Below, one piece after another: positions 1 through 11,346 of a DNA stretch of 64,000 nucleotides. The notes beneath the pieces are model-generated. The model saw nothing but the letters and a program-made list of their open reading frames with translations, ran no database searches and was not told the origin of the DNA. A program made the position numbers and the translations under genes. The stretch is from Candidatus Accumulibacter cognatus (GTDB lineage: Bacteria; Pseudomonadota; Gammaproteobacteria; Burkholderiales; Rhodocyclaceae), in the NCBI GenBank assembly GCA_013414765.1, contig CP058708.1, positions 3,963,553 to 4,027,552 on the forward strand, given 5' to 3'. Every line of letters begins with the position of its first letter. Positions within the stretch are counted from its first letter, which is position 1.

Positions 1-1
1 G

Positions 2-292
2 TTCGAAAACGAATACGCCGTTCCTGGCCTGCCGCCGGAAGTGGCTGCTTATCTCGGTACCGGCGTCGAACTGTTCATGCCCGTACTGCTGGTGCTTGGT
101 CTGGGCGCGCGTGCCTCTGCCGCGGTCCTGTTCGTGTTCAACATCATCGCCGTGATCTCGTATCCCGACCTGTCCGAGGTCGGCCTCAAGGATCACCAGT
201 ATTGGGGCCTGCTGTTGCTGGTGACCTTGTTTCACGGTCCTGGCAAGCTCTCCCTGGATCATCTGATCCGCCGCAAAATTCTTGCCTGCTGA
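2..292 (+). CDS. DoxX family membrane protein, C-terminal part (cut by window start)
   Basis: The frame is open from base 2, so the true start lies upstream of the window. The visible 96 residues contain two or three hydrophobic helices, the usual DoxX layout, with a polar break at Y-P-D-L-S and a K-D-H-Q-Y-W-G segment before the last helix. DoxX proteins are small inner-membrane proteins linked to redox or oxidative-stress modules. The stop is 9 nt before the ATG of the SDR gene, so this is an early gene of the operon that runs to about 9.5 kb. The same operon ends with a protein carrying two more DoxX-like domains. Confidence 0.75.
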   Translation, partial: FENEYAVPGLPPEVAAYLGTGVELFMPVLLVLGLGARASAAVLFVFNIIAVISYPDLSEVGLKDHQYWGLLLLVTLFHGPGKLSLDHLIRRKILAC

Positions 293-301
293 GGTGACGT
301 G

Positions 302-1156
302 ATGACTGAATCATGTGGAGCATGCGAAATGCGGATGCATCAGACCAACATCCGGGAAACCACGCTCGATGGTCAGCGCGCCATTGTGACGGGCGCCAAC
401 TCGGGCATCGGCGAAGCGATCGCCAAGGGTCTGGCTGAAGCCGGTGCCACCGTGGTGGTGAACTACGTCACCGATGACGAAAATGCCCAGCGCGTGGTCG
501 ATGAAATCTGCGCCACGGGTAGCCGCGCTTTCGCCATCAAAGCGGATGTCAGCAGTGAGGAGCAGGTGCAGGCGATGTTCCAGAGTGCCATCAGCGAACT
601 GGGTTCGATCGACATCGTGGTCAACAATGCCGGCCTGCAGCAGGACGCGCCCTTTCACGAGATGACCCTGGCCCAATGGCGCAAGGTGATCGACGTCAAT
701 CTCACCGGCCAGTTCCTGTGCGCGCGTGCAGCAGTGCGCGAGTTCCTGCGCCGCGGCCTGATGCCGCAATTGTCGTGCTCCTTGGGCAAGATCATCTGCC
801 TGTCGTCGGTCCATGACCTCATCCCCTGGGCCGGGCACGCCAACTATGCGGCGAGCAAGGGCGGCGTTGCGATGCTGATGAAGACGATGGCGCAGGAACT
901 GGCGATGAAGAAGATCCGCGTCAATGCCATTTCACCGGGGGCGATCAAGACGCCAATCAATACCTCGGCGTGGGCGACGGCGCAGGCGGAAGCGGCCTTG
1001 CTGAAGCTCATCCCCTACTACCGGGTTGGCGAGACCCGTGACATCGCGAGGGCCGCGGTCTGGCTCGCTTCGGATCACTCCGACTACGTTACCGGCGCAA
1101 CGCTGTATGTCGACGGCGGCATGACCCTGTATCCAGAATTCCGGGAAGGAGGGTGA
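302..1156 (+). CDS. SDR family oxidoreductase (glucose 1-dehydrogenase-like)
   Basis: A 284-residue classical short-chain dehydrogenase. The nucleotide-binding motif TGANSGIG lies near residues 30-37, NNAG follows the central strand, and the catalytic Tyr and Lys are in YAASKGG. The C-terminal TGATLYVDGG segment is typical of glucose or 3-oxoacyl reductase-like SDRs. I chose ATG 302 over GTG 299 because GAGG lies about 7 nt upstream of the ATG. The substrate cannot be read from sequence; sugar or polyol oxidation is inferred from the neighbouring glucosidase and aquaporin. Its stop region overlaps the ribosome-binding site of the next gene. Confidence 0.85.
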   Translation: MTESCGACEMRMHQTNIRETTLDGQRAIVTGANSGIGEAIAKGLAEAGATVVVNYVTDDENAQRVVDEICATGSRAFAIKADVSSEEQVQAMFQSAISELGSIDIVVNNAGLQQDAPFHEMTLAQWRKVIDVNLTGQFLCARAAVREFLRRGLMPQLSCSLGKIICLSSVHDLIPWAGHANYAASKGGVAMLMKTMAQELAMKKIRVNAISPGAIKTPINTSAWATAQAEAALLKLIPYYRVGETRDIARAAVWLASDHSDYVTGATLYVDGGMTLYPEFREGG

Positions 1157-1158
1157 GC

Positions 1159-2190
1159 ATGTACCCGTTTGTCAAGCAGGTGATTCGCGGCCTTGCCGTC
1201 GCCACCCTGGCCCTGAGCCTGGGCACAGGGGCGGAGGCGCTGGCCGCGGGTTCCGACTCGCGCGCGCTTGCCACGCCCTTGCCCGATGGCCAGAAGCCTT
1301 GGTGGCCAAGCCGTTATGGTGCCGATGACCAGCTCGGAACGCTCAACGAGATCACGCCGGCGATCACCGCCGCCGCCGCCCGCCTGGTAAGGACAGGCAC
1401 GGTCGTCGACCTCGGTCGCGTTCTGGATGAAAACACCCCCAAGTTTCCCGGTCGCTACTGGCACCAGACCGTCGATATCTCACCCCATTGGACCAACCTG
1501 CGCCGTCCCGACGCCGTAGGCCGGGGCTGGGGCCGCAACGAAATCAACTGGATCACCGAGATCCAGGTCGGCACCTTCCAGGTGGGGACGCAACTCGATT
1601 CCATCGGCCACATCCAGATCGGCGACCGATTCTACAACGGCTGGACGACGGCCGACGTGGTCGAGGACTGGGGTCTGAGCAAATTCGGCATCGAGACCGT
1701 ACCGCCCATCGTTACACGCGGCATTCTCGTGGATGTAGCGGCGTACAAGGGGGTTCAACGGTTGCCCAGGGGCTACGTGATCAGCGTCGCCGACCTTGAA
1801 GGTGCCTTGCAGCGGCAAGGGATCGATGTCCAGGCCGGCGACGCCGTACTGTTCCACACCGGCTGGGGCGGGCTGTGGGGGCGCGACAATGCGCAATTCC
1901 TTTCGGGCGAGCCCGGGCCAGGCCTCGAGGTCGTGCACTGGCTATACGCACGGCATGTCGCGCTCACGGGCGCCGACACCTGGAGCTACGGACCGGTTCC
2001 TGGTGAGGACCCCGAGCGTCCTTTCCTCGTTCCCCAGACGATGTACGTGAAGATGGGCCTGTTCGGCCTGGAGAATCTGGCCACCGAGGAACTCGCCCGG
2101 CGCCGGGTGTACCAGTTCCTGTTCACCCTGACCCACGCGCGGACCCGCGGCTCCACCGCCGCGGTGATCTCGCCGGCGGCCGTGTACTGA
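1159..2190 (+). CDS. Secreted cyclase family protein (kynurenine formamidase-like fold)
   Basis: A 343-residue protein with a Sec-type signal peptide (positive VKQVIR, then a hydrophobic stretch ending near ALAAG), so it is probably periplasmic. The body matches the metal-dependent cyclase family: D-D-Q-L-G-T-L-N-E near the start, and VGTQLDSIGH where the family usually carries an HxGTHxDxPxH metal site. The first His is replaced here by a Val-containing segment, while the Asp and the last His remain. ATG 1159 is preferred over GTG 1153 because AGGAGG lies 6 nt before the ATG but directly against the GTG. The reaction is unknown; members hydrolyse amides, lactones or cyclic substrates. Confidence 0.75.
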   Translation: MYPFVKQVIRGLAVATLALSLGTGAEALAAGSDSRALATPLPDGQKPWWPSRYGADDQLGTLNEITPAITAAAARLVRTGTVVDLGRVLDENTPKFPGRYWHQTVDISPHWTNLRRPDAVGRGWGRNEINWITEIQVGTFQVGTQLDSIGHIQIGDRFYNGWTTADVVEDWGLSKFGIETVPPIVTRGILVDVAAYKGVQRLPRGYVISVADLEGALQRQGIDVQAGDAVLFHTGWGGLWGRDNAQFLSGEPGPGLEVVHWLYARHVALTGADTWSYGPVPGEDPERPFLVPQTMYVKMGLFGLENLATEELARRRVYQFLFTLTHARTRGSTAAVISPAAVY

Positions 2191-2203
2191 AGGCGGGCAC
2201 GAC

Positions 2204-3663
2204 ATGGACTACGACGTGATCATCATCGGCGCCGGCGCTGGCGGCTGTGCGGTCGCCTATCACCTGACCCAGTCGGGCAAGCGCGTGCTGCTGCTGGAAA
2301 AGGGCATGGCCCTGCCCAGAGACGGTAGTACCCTGGATGCCGACAAGGTTCTGCGGCGCGGCATGTTTCTCAGCGACGAGCCCTGGGTCGATCGGCGTGG
2401 AGCGACGATCGTGCCCGAGGAACACTTCAATCTCGGCGGCAAGACCAAGTGGTACGGCGCCGCCCTGTTGCGCTTCGCCGCGAACGAGTTTGATGCCGAT
2501 GTGGATCACGCCTGCCTGGCCTGGCCTTTTCCCTACGAGGAACTGGCACCCTTCTATGACGAAGCCGAGCAGCTTCTCGGTGTGCGCCAGTTCGAGATCG
2601 AGGCCAACTTCCAGCAGATCGTCTCCGGTCTTCGGCGCCGGGATGCGCAATGGCGTCGGCAGCCGATGGCCCTCGGCCTGGCGGCGGACATCCTCTCTCA
2701 TCCCGAGGAAGCGCGCCACTTCGACGCCTTCGCCTCGGTGCGCGGCCTGAAGTGCGATGCCGAATCGTCACTGCTACAGCGAGTGAGCCACAAGCCGAAT
2801 CTGACCATCCTCACCGGCAAAGCGGTGTCGGGGTTCATCGCCGCCAGCAGCGACGCGACGCGCGTGACCGGAGTGGTGTGCGACGACGGCAGTCGCCATC
2901 ACGCGACGGTGCTGGTGATCGCCGCCGGCGCCCTGCACAGTCCGCGCCTGCTGCAATCCTACCTGGAACATACGGGTCTGGCGCAGACGTTGCCGAGCTA
3001 CCGCCAGGTGGGCCGCAATTACAAGGCGCACGTGCTGACGGCCATGCTCGCGCTGTCACACCGTCCGGTTACCGACGTGTTGTGCAAGACGCTGCTCCTA
3101 CTGCATGACGGCATGCCGCACAGTACCGTCCAGACACTCGGCGGTAATCTGGCCGAGGAGATCGTGCGCAGCCAAATGCCCCGCCTTGTGCCGAACTGGC
3201 TGGCGGCGCCGATCGCACAAAGGGTCTACGGCCTGTTCCTGCAGACCGAGGACGGGTCGCATCCGGACAATCGAGTCGTTGCCATGGCGCAGGGCAGCAA
3301 TCGTCCCCTGCTCGATTATGACCTTGCCCGGCTGCCGGCGGCACAGGCAGAGCACCGGCGCCTCGTGCATACGCTGCAACGCCAGTTGCTTGCTCTGGGG
3401 TATGTCGCACTGGTTAGGGCGATCCCGCTCCAGGGCACCGCGCATGCCTGTGGCACGCTGGTAACCGGCAACGATCCGGCGACTTCCGTCGTCGATGCCC
3501 ACGGCAAGGTGCACGGCATGGGCAACCTGTACGTCGCTGATGGCAGCGTGCTGCCGCGTTCCAGCCGGGCCAACCCGGCGCTCACCATTTATGCCTGGGG
3601 CCTGCGCCTGGCAAGCCATCTTGGTAGCACCGTCCTGGCCGGTCAACTTCAATGGAGCAAACG

Positions 3664-3667
<4 letters not shown>
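2204..3667 (+). CDS. GMC family FAD-dependent oxidoreductase
   Basis: A 487-residue flavoprotein. The N-terminus has the FAD-binding motif GAGAGG after a D-Y-D-V-I-I-I-G strand, and EKG follows at the end of the second strand. A-L-H-S-P-R-L-L near residue 245 and the C-terminal S-S-R-A-N-P-A-L-T-I-Y-A segment are GMC signatures. No signal peptide is seen. GMC enzymes oxidise alcohols or sugars, often passing electrons to quinones or cytochromes. The gene starts 13 nt after the cyclase gene, and its TGA overlaps the ATG of the glucosidase gene, so the three are translationally linked. Confidence 0.85.
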
Positions 3668-6417
<2,750 letters not shown>

Positions 6418-6429
6418 GAGGGCGTACCG

Positions 6430-7239
6430 ATGCGTCATGTCCTGCGGCAGCACTGGCCCGAGTATCTGATCGAGGCGGCGGGTCTCGGGCTGTTCATGGT
6501 CTCGGCGTGCCTTTTTGTGACACTGATCGAGCACCCGGCGTCGCCGCTGCCGCAGGCCATTGGCGATCCCGCGCTGCGGCGCGTCCTGATCGGCCTTGCC
6601 ATGGGACTCACCGCCATCACCCTCATCTACTCGCCATGGGGCAAGCGTTCGGGAGCTCACCTCAACCCGGCGGTGACGCTGACATTCTTTCGCCTCGGCA
6701 AGATCGAGCCCTGGGATGCCCTGTTCTATATCCTCTTTCAGTTCGCCGGTGGAGCCACCGGGATGGCGGTCGCGACCCTCCTTCTGCGCTCGTCCATCCT
6801 GTCGCATCCGGCCGTGAACTTCGTCGCGACGCTTCCCGGCGAACAAGGTGTGGCTGTCGCCTTCTTGGCCGAAGCGGCGATCTCGTTCGGTCTCATGTTG
6901 ACCGTGCTGTTCGTCAGCAACTCGCCGCGAGCCAATCGCTACACGGGACTCGTCGCCGGCGCGCTGGTAGCGGTTTACATCACGCTCGAGGCGCCGCTGT
7001 CGGGAATGAGCATGAATCCGGCACGCAGCTTTGCTTCGGCCCTGTCGGCGCAGCAGTGGACGGCGATCTGGATCTATTTCACGGCACCGCCCCTCGGCAT
7101 GCTCGGCGCCGCGGCGGCCTACGTTGGCTTCAGGGGTACCGCAGCCGTGCTGTGCTGCAAGCTGCACCACGAAAACGGGCAGCGCTGCATCTTCCGCTGC
7201 CGCTACGGCGTACAAACCACAGGAGATCAAGAGCCATGA
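6430..7239 (+). CDS. MIP family aquaporin / aquaglyceroporin
   Basis: A 269-residue inner-membrane channel with six hydrophobic segments and both NPA boxes: H-L-N-P-A-V-T-L near residue 80 and M-N-P-A-R-S-F near 197. AGGAGGG precedes the ATG. It passes water or small neutral solutes such as glycerol; the operon suggests a small polyol, but selectivity cannot be read with confidence. The C-terminal tail is unusually rich in Cys and His (a C-C-K-L-H-H segment and further Cys). Its TGA overlaps the ATG of the next gene by 4 nt. Confidence 0.9.
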   Translation: MRHVLRQHWPEYLIEAAGLGLFMVSACLFVTLIEHPASPLPQAIGDPALRRVLIGLAMGLTAITLIYSPWGKRSGAHLNPAVTLTFFRLGKIEPWDALFYILFQFAGGATGMAVATLLLRSSILSHPAVNFVATLPGEQGVAVAFLAEAAISFGLMLTVLFVSNSPRANRYTGLVAGALVAVYITLEAPLSGMSMNPARSFASALSAQQWTAIWIYFTAPPLGMLGAAAAYVGFRGTAAVLCCKLHHENGQRCIFRCRYGVQTTGDQEP

Positions 7240-9467
7240 CGTACCCACTCGCACCGAAGCTCTCTTACCGACTGGCCTGGCTTTCCGGTCTCGTCAATCT
7301 GTCGATCGTCGCCTTGCGTTTTCTCGAGCGCTCGGCCGGCCCGGTGGTCGAGTTGCTGATCCGTCTCACCCTGGCGCAGGGTTTCTTCGTCTCCGGGGTG
7401 CTCAAGGCCGCTCAATGGGACAACGCGCTCTATCTGGCAGCCCACGAATATCCGGTGTCGTGGCTGAACCCGGTGAGCGCGGCCTGGCTCGGCGTACTCA
7501 TCGAACTGCTCGGCTCGGTCCTCCTCGCGGCGGGGCTGGCGACGCGTTTTGCCGCGCTCGCGCTGGCGGCGCTGGCGCTGGTCATCCAGTTCAGCTACCA
7601 GACGCTCGACACGCACCTTTTCTGGGCCGCCCTGCTGCTCTGGTTCGTCGTGCACGGCGCCGGCACGCTGTCGCTTGATCGGCTGCTCGCTCGCGGGCTG
7701 GCGCGCACGGCGGTGCCCTTTGCCGGAGTGGTGCTCCGCCTGTTTGCCGACGCCACGCACTGGCTGGCACCGCTGTACTCCCTGCTCCTGCGCTGGTGGC
7801 TGGCACTCGCCGTGCTGGCTGCCATCGCCGACGTTGCCATCGCCATCTCGAATGGCGGCGAAATGGACCTTGCGGCCTTGTTGCCGGTTACTTCGGCGGC
7901 GGTCTTCGCGTCACCCTTGACACTCGTTGGCGCCGCATTGCTGGCGCTGGGTTGCGCCACCCGCCTGGCGGCCCTGCTGCTGATGCTGGCCGTCTCCACC
8001 GTGCGCATGCTGGGGCCGGGCGTCGAAGCCGATCCGTATTGGTTCATGGTGCTGGCGCTGATGGTGCTGTGGGGGCCGGGCCTCGTGTCGCTGGATGCGC
8101 TGGTCGAGCGCGCGCTGCGCCGGCGCTTTCCGCGGCTCGCTGGTCAGCCAGCCTTTGCGCTCGACAGCGTGCCGCGGGTGGTGATCGTTGGCGCCGGCTT
8201 CGGCGGGCTGACATGTGCCGCGGCTCTGACGAGCGCGCGGGTGGCGGTGACCGTGATCGACCGTCACAACTATCATCTGTTCCAGCCGCTTCTCTATCAG
8301 GTGGCCACCTCGGGCCTGTCGCCCGGTGACATCGCGACACCGGTACGCGGCCTGTTCCGCGAGCACTTCAACGTGCGCGTGCTGTTCGGCGAGGTAAATG
8401 GCGTCGACTCCGTCAGGCAGGAGGTGCTGATGGACGGCCAGCGCATCGCCTACGATTACCTGGTCCTGGCCACCGGCGCGGCACACTCGTACTTCGGCCG
8501 CGACGACTGGGCGCCCCATGCGCCCGGACTGAAGCGCGTCGAGGATGCCACCGAGGTCAGGCGGCGTCTGCTCACGGCCTTTGAACAAGCGGAAGTCACC
8601 GACGACCCGGCGGAGCAAGCGAGCCTGCTGACTTTCCTCATCGTCGGCGGTGGCCCGACGGGTGTCGAACTCGCTGGCGCCATAGCCGAGCTGGCGAAGT
8701 TCGGCATGGAGAAGGACTTCCGCCGCTTCGACCCGGCCGCGGCACGGGTGATTCTGGTGCAGTCAGGCCCGCGCCTGTTGCCGACCTTTGCCGAGGATTT
8801 GTCGCTGCGCACCCGGCAGGCGCTGGAGAGGCTCGGGGTCGAAGTGCTACTCGACAGCCGCGTCGAGAGCATCGACGACCGCGGCGTGATCGTCAATGGC
8901 CGGCCGATCGCTGCGCGCACCGTCTTGTGGGCTGCCGGCGTCGTCGCTTCGCCTGCGGCGAAGTGGCTGGGTGCGGAGGCTGACCCGGCCGGCCGCGTCA
9001 AGGTCGGGCCGGACCTGTCGGTACACGGCTTGCCCAACGTCTTTGCCATCGGCGACACGGCGCTCGCCAACGCCTGGAACGGCACGCCGGTGCCTGGCCT
9101 GGCGCCGGCAGCCAAGCAGGGCGGCCACCATGTCGCGCGGGTGATCCGGGCCCGCGTCGAGGGTCGGCCGGCGCCGGCCGCTTTTCAGTACCAGCACCTG
9201 GGCAGTCTGGCCACCATCGGGCGCAAGGCGGCGGTGGCGGACTTCGGTTTCGTCAAGCTGCACGGCGGACCCGCCTGGTGGCTGTGGGGTGCGGTGCATC
9301 TCGGCTTCCTGGTCGGCCTGCGCAACCGCATCTCGGTCATGCTCGACTGGTTCTGGGCCTATCTCACGTATCGCAGCGGCACGCGGCTCATTACCGGCGG
9401 CGCTGGCAGTCAGAAGACCGGGCAGCGGTGCGCGGTGACAGCGTTGCAGCGGCAAGGTGCGGCCTGA
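7236..9467 (+). CDS. DoxX-DoxX-NDH2 fusion: membrane domains joined to a type II NADH dehydrogenase
   Basis: The ATG at 7236 (AGGAGAT upstream, overlapping the aquaporin stop) gives 743 residues. Residues about 30-150 and 185-300 are two DoxX-like membrane regions, each with several helices and an L-S-L-D-x-L motif at the end. From residue 312 follows a complete type II NADH:quinone reductase: VVIVGAGFGG for FAD, an H-N-Y-H-L-F-Q-P-L-L-Y-Q-V segment, IVGGGPTGVELAG for NADH, and F-A-I-G-D-T before the C-terminal membrane-associating part. Such an enzyme would oxidise NADH at the membrane and reduce quinone without pumping protons. A longer open frame reaches upstream to 6081 but only shadows the glucosidase and aquaporin genes. 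Confidence 0.85.
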   Translation: MTYPLAPKLSYRLAWLSGLVNLSIVALRFLERSAGPVVELLIRLTLAQGFFVSGVLKAAQWDNALYLAAHEYPVSWLNPVSAAWLGVLIELLGSVLLAAGLATRFAALALAALALVIQFSYQTLDTHLFWAALLLWFVVHGAGTLSLDRLLARGLARTAVPFAGVVLRLFADATHWLAPLYSLLLRWWLALAVLAAIADVAIAISNGGEMDLAALLPVTSAAVFASPLTLVGAALLALGCATRLAALLLMLAVSTVRMLGPGVEADPYWFMVLALMVLWGPGLVSLDALVERALRRRFPRLAGQPAFALDSVPRVVIVGAGFGGLTCAAALTSARVAVTVIDRHNYHLFQPLLYQVATSGLSPGDIATPVRGLFREHFNVRVLFGEVNGVDSVRQEVLMDGQRIAYDYLVLATGAAHSYFGRDDWAPHAPGLKRVEDATEVRRRLLTAFEQAEVTDDPAEQASLLTFLIVGGGPTGVELAGAIAELAKFGMEKDFRRFDPAAARVILVQSGPRLLPTFAEDLSLRTRQALERLGVEVLLDSRVESIDDRGVIVNGRPIAARTVLWAAGVVASPAAKWLGAEADPAGRVKVGPDLSVHGLPNVFAIGDTALANAWNGTPVPGLAPAAKQGGHHVARVIRARVEGRPAPAAFQYQHLGSLATIGRKAAVADFGFVKLHGGPAWWLWGAVHLGFLVGLRNRISVMLDWFWAYLTYRSGTRLITGGAGSQKTGQRCAVTALQRQGAA

Positions 9468-9820
9468 GAAATCCGGCGGGCGGCTCAACAGCCCGAGGTA
9501 TTGTGCAGCGGCACGAGCAGCAAGACGGGATCACCGCAGGCCGGGGCAGCCCGCCAGGTCATGGCTGCGACAAGGCAATCGACATCATCTGGATCGCCAA
9601 GGCCAAACCGAGTTTCAGGCCACTGCGTTTCTGATTCGAGCATTATTGCACCGACTGTCTGCCCGCCGCTGTCAGCCCCAGTGGGAGGATACCCTCGTCG
9701 GCAAGTACGGTCGTCGTATCCCTTCCCTGTTTCCCGGCCCGTAGCCCAGATTGCAGATCAGTTGCTCTTTGTACGTGCTCACCGAGTTGAACACGGTCTG
9801 GTGTTGACACTATCCCGTCG
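9468..9820. other. Intergenic stretch with no recognised gene
   Basis: This gap of about 350 bp lies between the end of the fusion gene and the toxin remnant. Short open frames occur on both strands but none resembles a known family or has a ribosome-binding site. I saw no strong hairpin followed by a T tract. Confidence 0.5.
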
Positions 9821-10192
9821 CTATTTTGCCACGTAGCGCACATCGGGCAGATCGGCGAAGTGCGCATCCTGGGTCCAAAGCGTGGCGCCATGCTGACGGG
9901 CTGTGCACAGAATGATGCTGTCGGCCAGTGCCAGTTTACAGTCAACGGACAGGCGGGCTGCGCTCAAGGCCAGGCTATCGTTCAGATCGACAACCCGTGC
10001 CTACCGCATGACGGCTGCCGCACGTAGCGCATCTTGCTCGCTGCGCTGCTGGAGAATGCGTTTGAACACCTCGAACAGGCACAGGCTGGGCACGATCAGC
10101 CGATCCATATCCTCGATAGCCGGCGCAAAGAATGACGCGTTCCCGCCGTCGGCAAAGTACTCCAGCCAACCGCAGGAGTCCACGAGATTCAT
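9821..10192 (-). pseudogene. VapC-like PIN-domain toxin, broken by an in-frame TAG
   Basis: Reading the minus strand from ATG 10192 gives the PIN start N-L-V-D-S-C-G-W-L-E-Y-F, with the first catalytic Asp in V-D-S. After residue 64 the frame meets TAG at 10001-10003. It then resumes in the same frame with A-L-A-D-S-I-I-L-C-T-A and T-Q-D-A-H-F, which carry the later PIN acidic residues, and ends at 9821. The joined length of about 123 residues is normal for VapC. A single base change from CAG (Gln) would explain the stop. The ATG overlaps the antitoxin TGA by 4 nt, the usual coupling of such pairs. Confidence 0.75.
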
Positions 10193-10395
10193 GCCCGGTC
10201 GCCCTCCCGCTCAACCGTGCTGTCGATGCCGCGCAAGAAGCCGCGCAGTTGCTGAGGCGATTCCAGCGGTAGCAACTCGATCCGGTTGTCGTAAGCCAGG
10301 ACCTGCAGCTTTCGGCCGGCTTCGATGTGCAGTTGCTCGCGCACGGCCTGCGGAATGACAATTTGAAACCTGGGTGAAACGGTAACTGACAACAT
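10189..10395 (-). CDS. AbrB/SpoVT-like antitoxin of a VapBC-type pair
   Basis: A 68-residue protein starting M-L-S-V-T-V-S-P-R-F-Q-I-V-I-P, the swapped-hairpin AbrB motif in which a strand is followed by Q-I-V-I-P and V-R-E-Q-L. AGGAG lies 6 nt upstream of ATG 10395, so the upstream ATG at 10416 is not needed. AbrB-type antitoxins bind their own promoter and neutralise a PIN ribonuclease. Here the antitoxin looks intact while its toxin partner carries a stop codon. Confidence 0.8.
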   Translation of the reverse strand: MLSVTVSPRFQIVIPQAVREQLHIEAGRKLQVLAYDNRIELLPLESPQQLRGFLRGIDSTVEREGDRA

Positions 10396-10415
10396 GCTGC
10401 GCTCCTGATCTACCA

Positions 10416-10614
10416 TTGCCGATCAATTCCGGCTCAAATTATAGCCGACGAGACTCCCATGCATGGGAGGACGAAGAGTACAAGCTTCGGGTCAAGTATT
10501 TCGCCACCAGGTTGCGCAGCAAGGGAATCGATGCCCGACTCGACGCATGGCACGCCAACGGCGTTGCGATTTCCGAGTTCAGGAATCATGTGCCCAGGTC
10601 TGTCCATGCTATCG
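10416..10614 (+). pseudogene. N-terminal fragment of a SEFIR/TIR-like protein
   Basis: A frame from TTG 10416 encodes Y-S-R-R-D-S-H-A-W-E-D-E-E-Y, then A-T-R-L-R-S-K-G-I-D-A-R-L-D-A-W-H and A-I-S-E-F. This pattern (a Y-S strand, a basic helix, then G-I-D-x-x-L-D-x-W) is what SEFIR and related TIR-like domains show at their N-terminus. Similarity fades after about 60 residues, where the frame runs into the tail of the argO gene on the other strand. Nothing of a full effector remains. The assignment is by eye only. Confidence 0.45.
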
Positions 10615-11232
10615 CGCACTCACCAACCCCAGCGCCAGGCCGAACATCACGAGTGCGATGCCCGTGTCGAGTACGCGCCAGGCAGCGGGGCGGGCGAACA
10701 GGGGGACCAGCAGGCGGGCGCCGTAGGCGAGCGCGAAGAACCAGCTGACGCTGGCGGCGAACGAGCCGAGGCCGAAGGCCCAGCGGCCGGACTCGCCGTG
10801 CTGGTTGGCGAGGCCGCCGAGCAGGATCACCGTATCGATGTACACGTGCGGGTTGAGAAAGGTGAAGCCGAGGCAGGTGGCGATGGCGGCGGCGCGGCTG
10901 GCCGAGCGGCCTTCGTCCACGGTCAGCCGTTCACCATGGCGGGCGCATTGCAGCGCGCGCCAGCCGCAGTAGACCAGGAAGGCGGCGCCGCCGTAGCGGG
11001 CGAGGCCGAGGGCGGCCGGGTGGGCTTCGATCAGCTGGCCGAGGCCGGCAATGCCGATGGCGATGAGCAGCGCGTCGGAAAACGCGCAGATCAGCGCGAT
11101 TGGCAGCAGGTGTTCGCCGCGCAGGCCCTGCCGCAGGACGAAGGCGTTTTGCGCACCGATGGCGACGATGAGCGCCAGGCTGGCGAGGAAGCCGGCAACG
11201 AAGGAAACGGCAAAGGGTGGGGAGGCGAACAC
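10609..11232 (-). CDS. argO: LysE/ArgO family amino-acid exporter
   Basis: A 207-residue inner-membrane protein with six hydrophobic segments. It contains the family features G-A-Q-N-A-F-V-L-R-Q-G near residue 28 and F-L-N-P-H-V-Y-I-D-T in the middle, close to ArgO/LysE. GTG 11232 has AGGAG five nt upstream; the longer open frame to 11430 crosses the intergenic region and is not needed. It lies divergent to a LysR regulator of the ArgP type, the known arrangement in which ArgP controls arginine or lysine export. Confidence 0.85.
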   Translation of the reverse strand: MFASPPFAVSFVAGFLASLALIVAIGAQNAFVLRQGLRGEHLLPIALICAFSDALLIAIGIAGLGQLIEAHPAALGLARYGGAAFLVYCGWRALQCARHGERLTVDEGRSASRAAAIATCLGFTFLNPHVYIDTVILLGGLANQHGESGRWAFGLGSFAASVSWFFALAYGARLLVPLFARPAAWRVLDTGIALVMFGLALGLVSAR

Positions 11233-11346
11233 GTGGACTCCTGCAAGAGTTTCGGTCGATCGGATGCGTTGATGGCGGTAGCTTAGCGAGCGACAATGAG
11301 AAAGAAAAACTAATTTTTCTAACCATTCGTTAATTCCGCTAATGAA
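11233..11346. promoter_or_regulatory. Divergent argO/argP promoter region
   Basis: This 114-bp gap between two divergent starts is clearly more A+T rich than its surroundings, with runs such as CTAATTTTTCTAACC and GTTAATTCCGCTAATG. LysR-type regulators usually bind such gaps and control both genes. I could not fix exact -10/-35 boxes. Confidence 0.5.
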
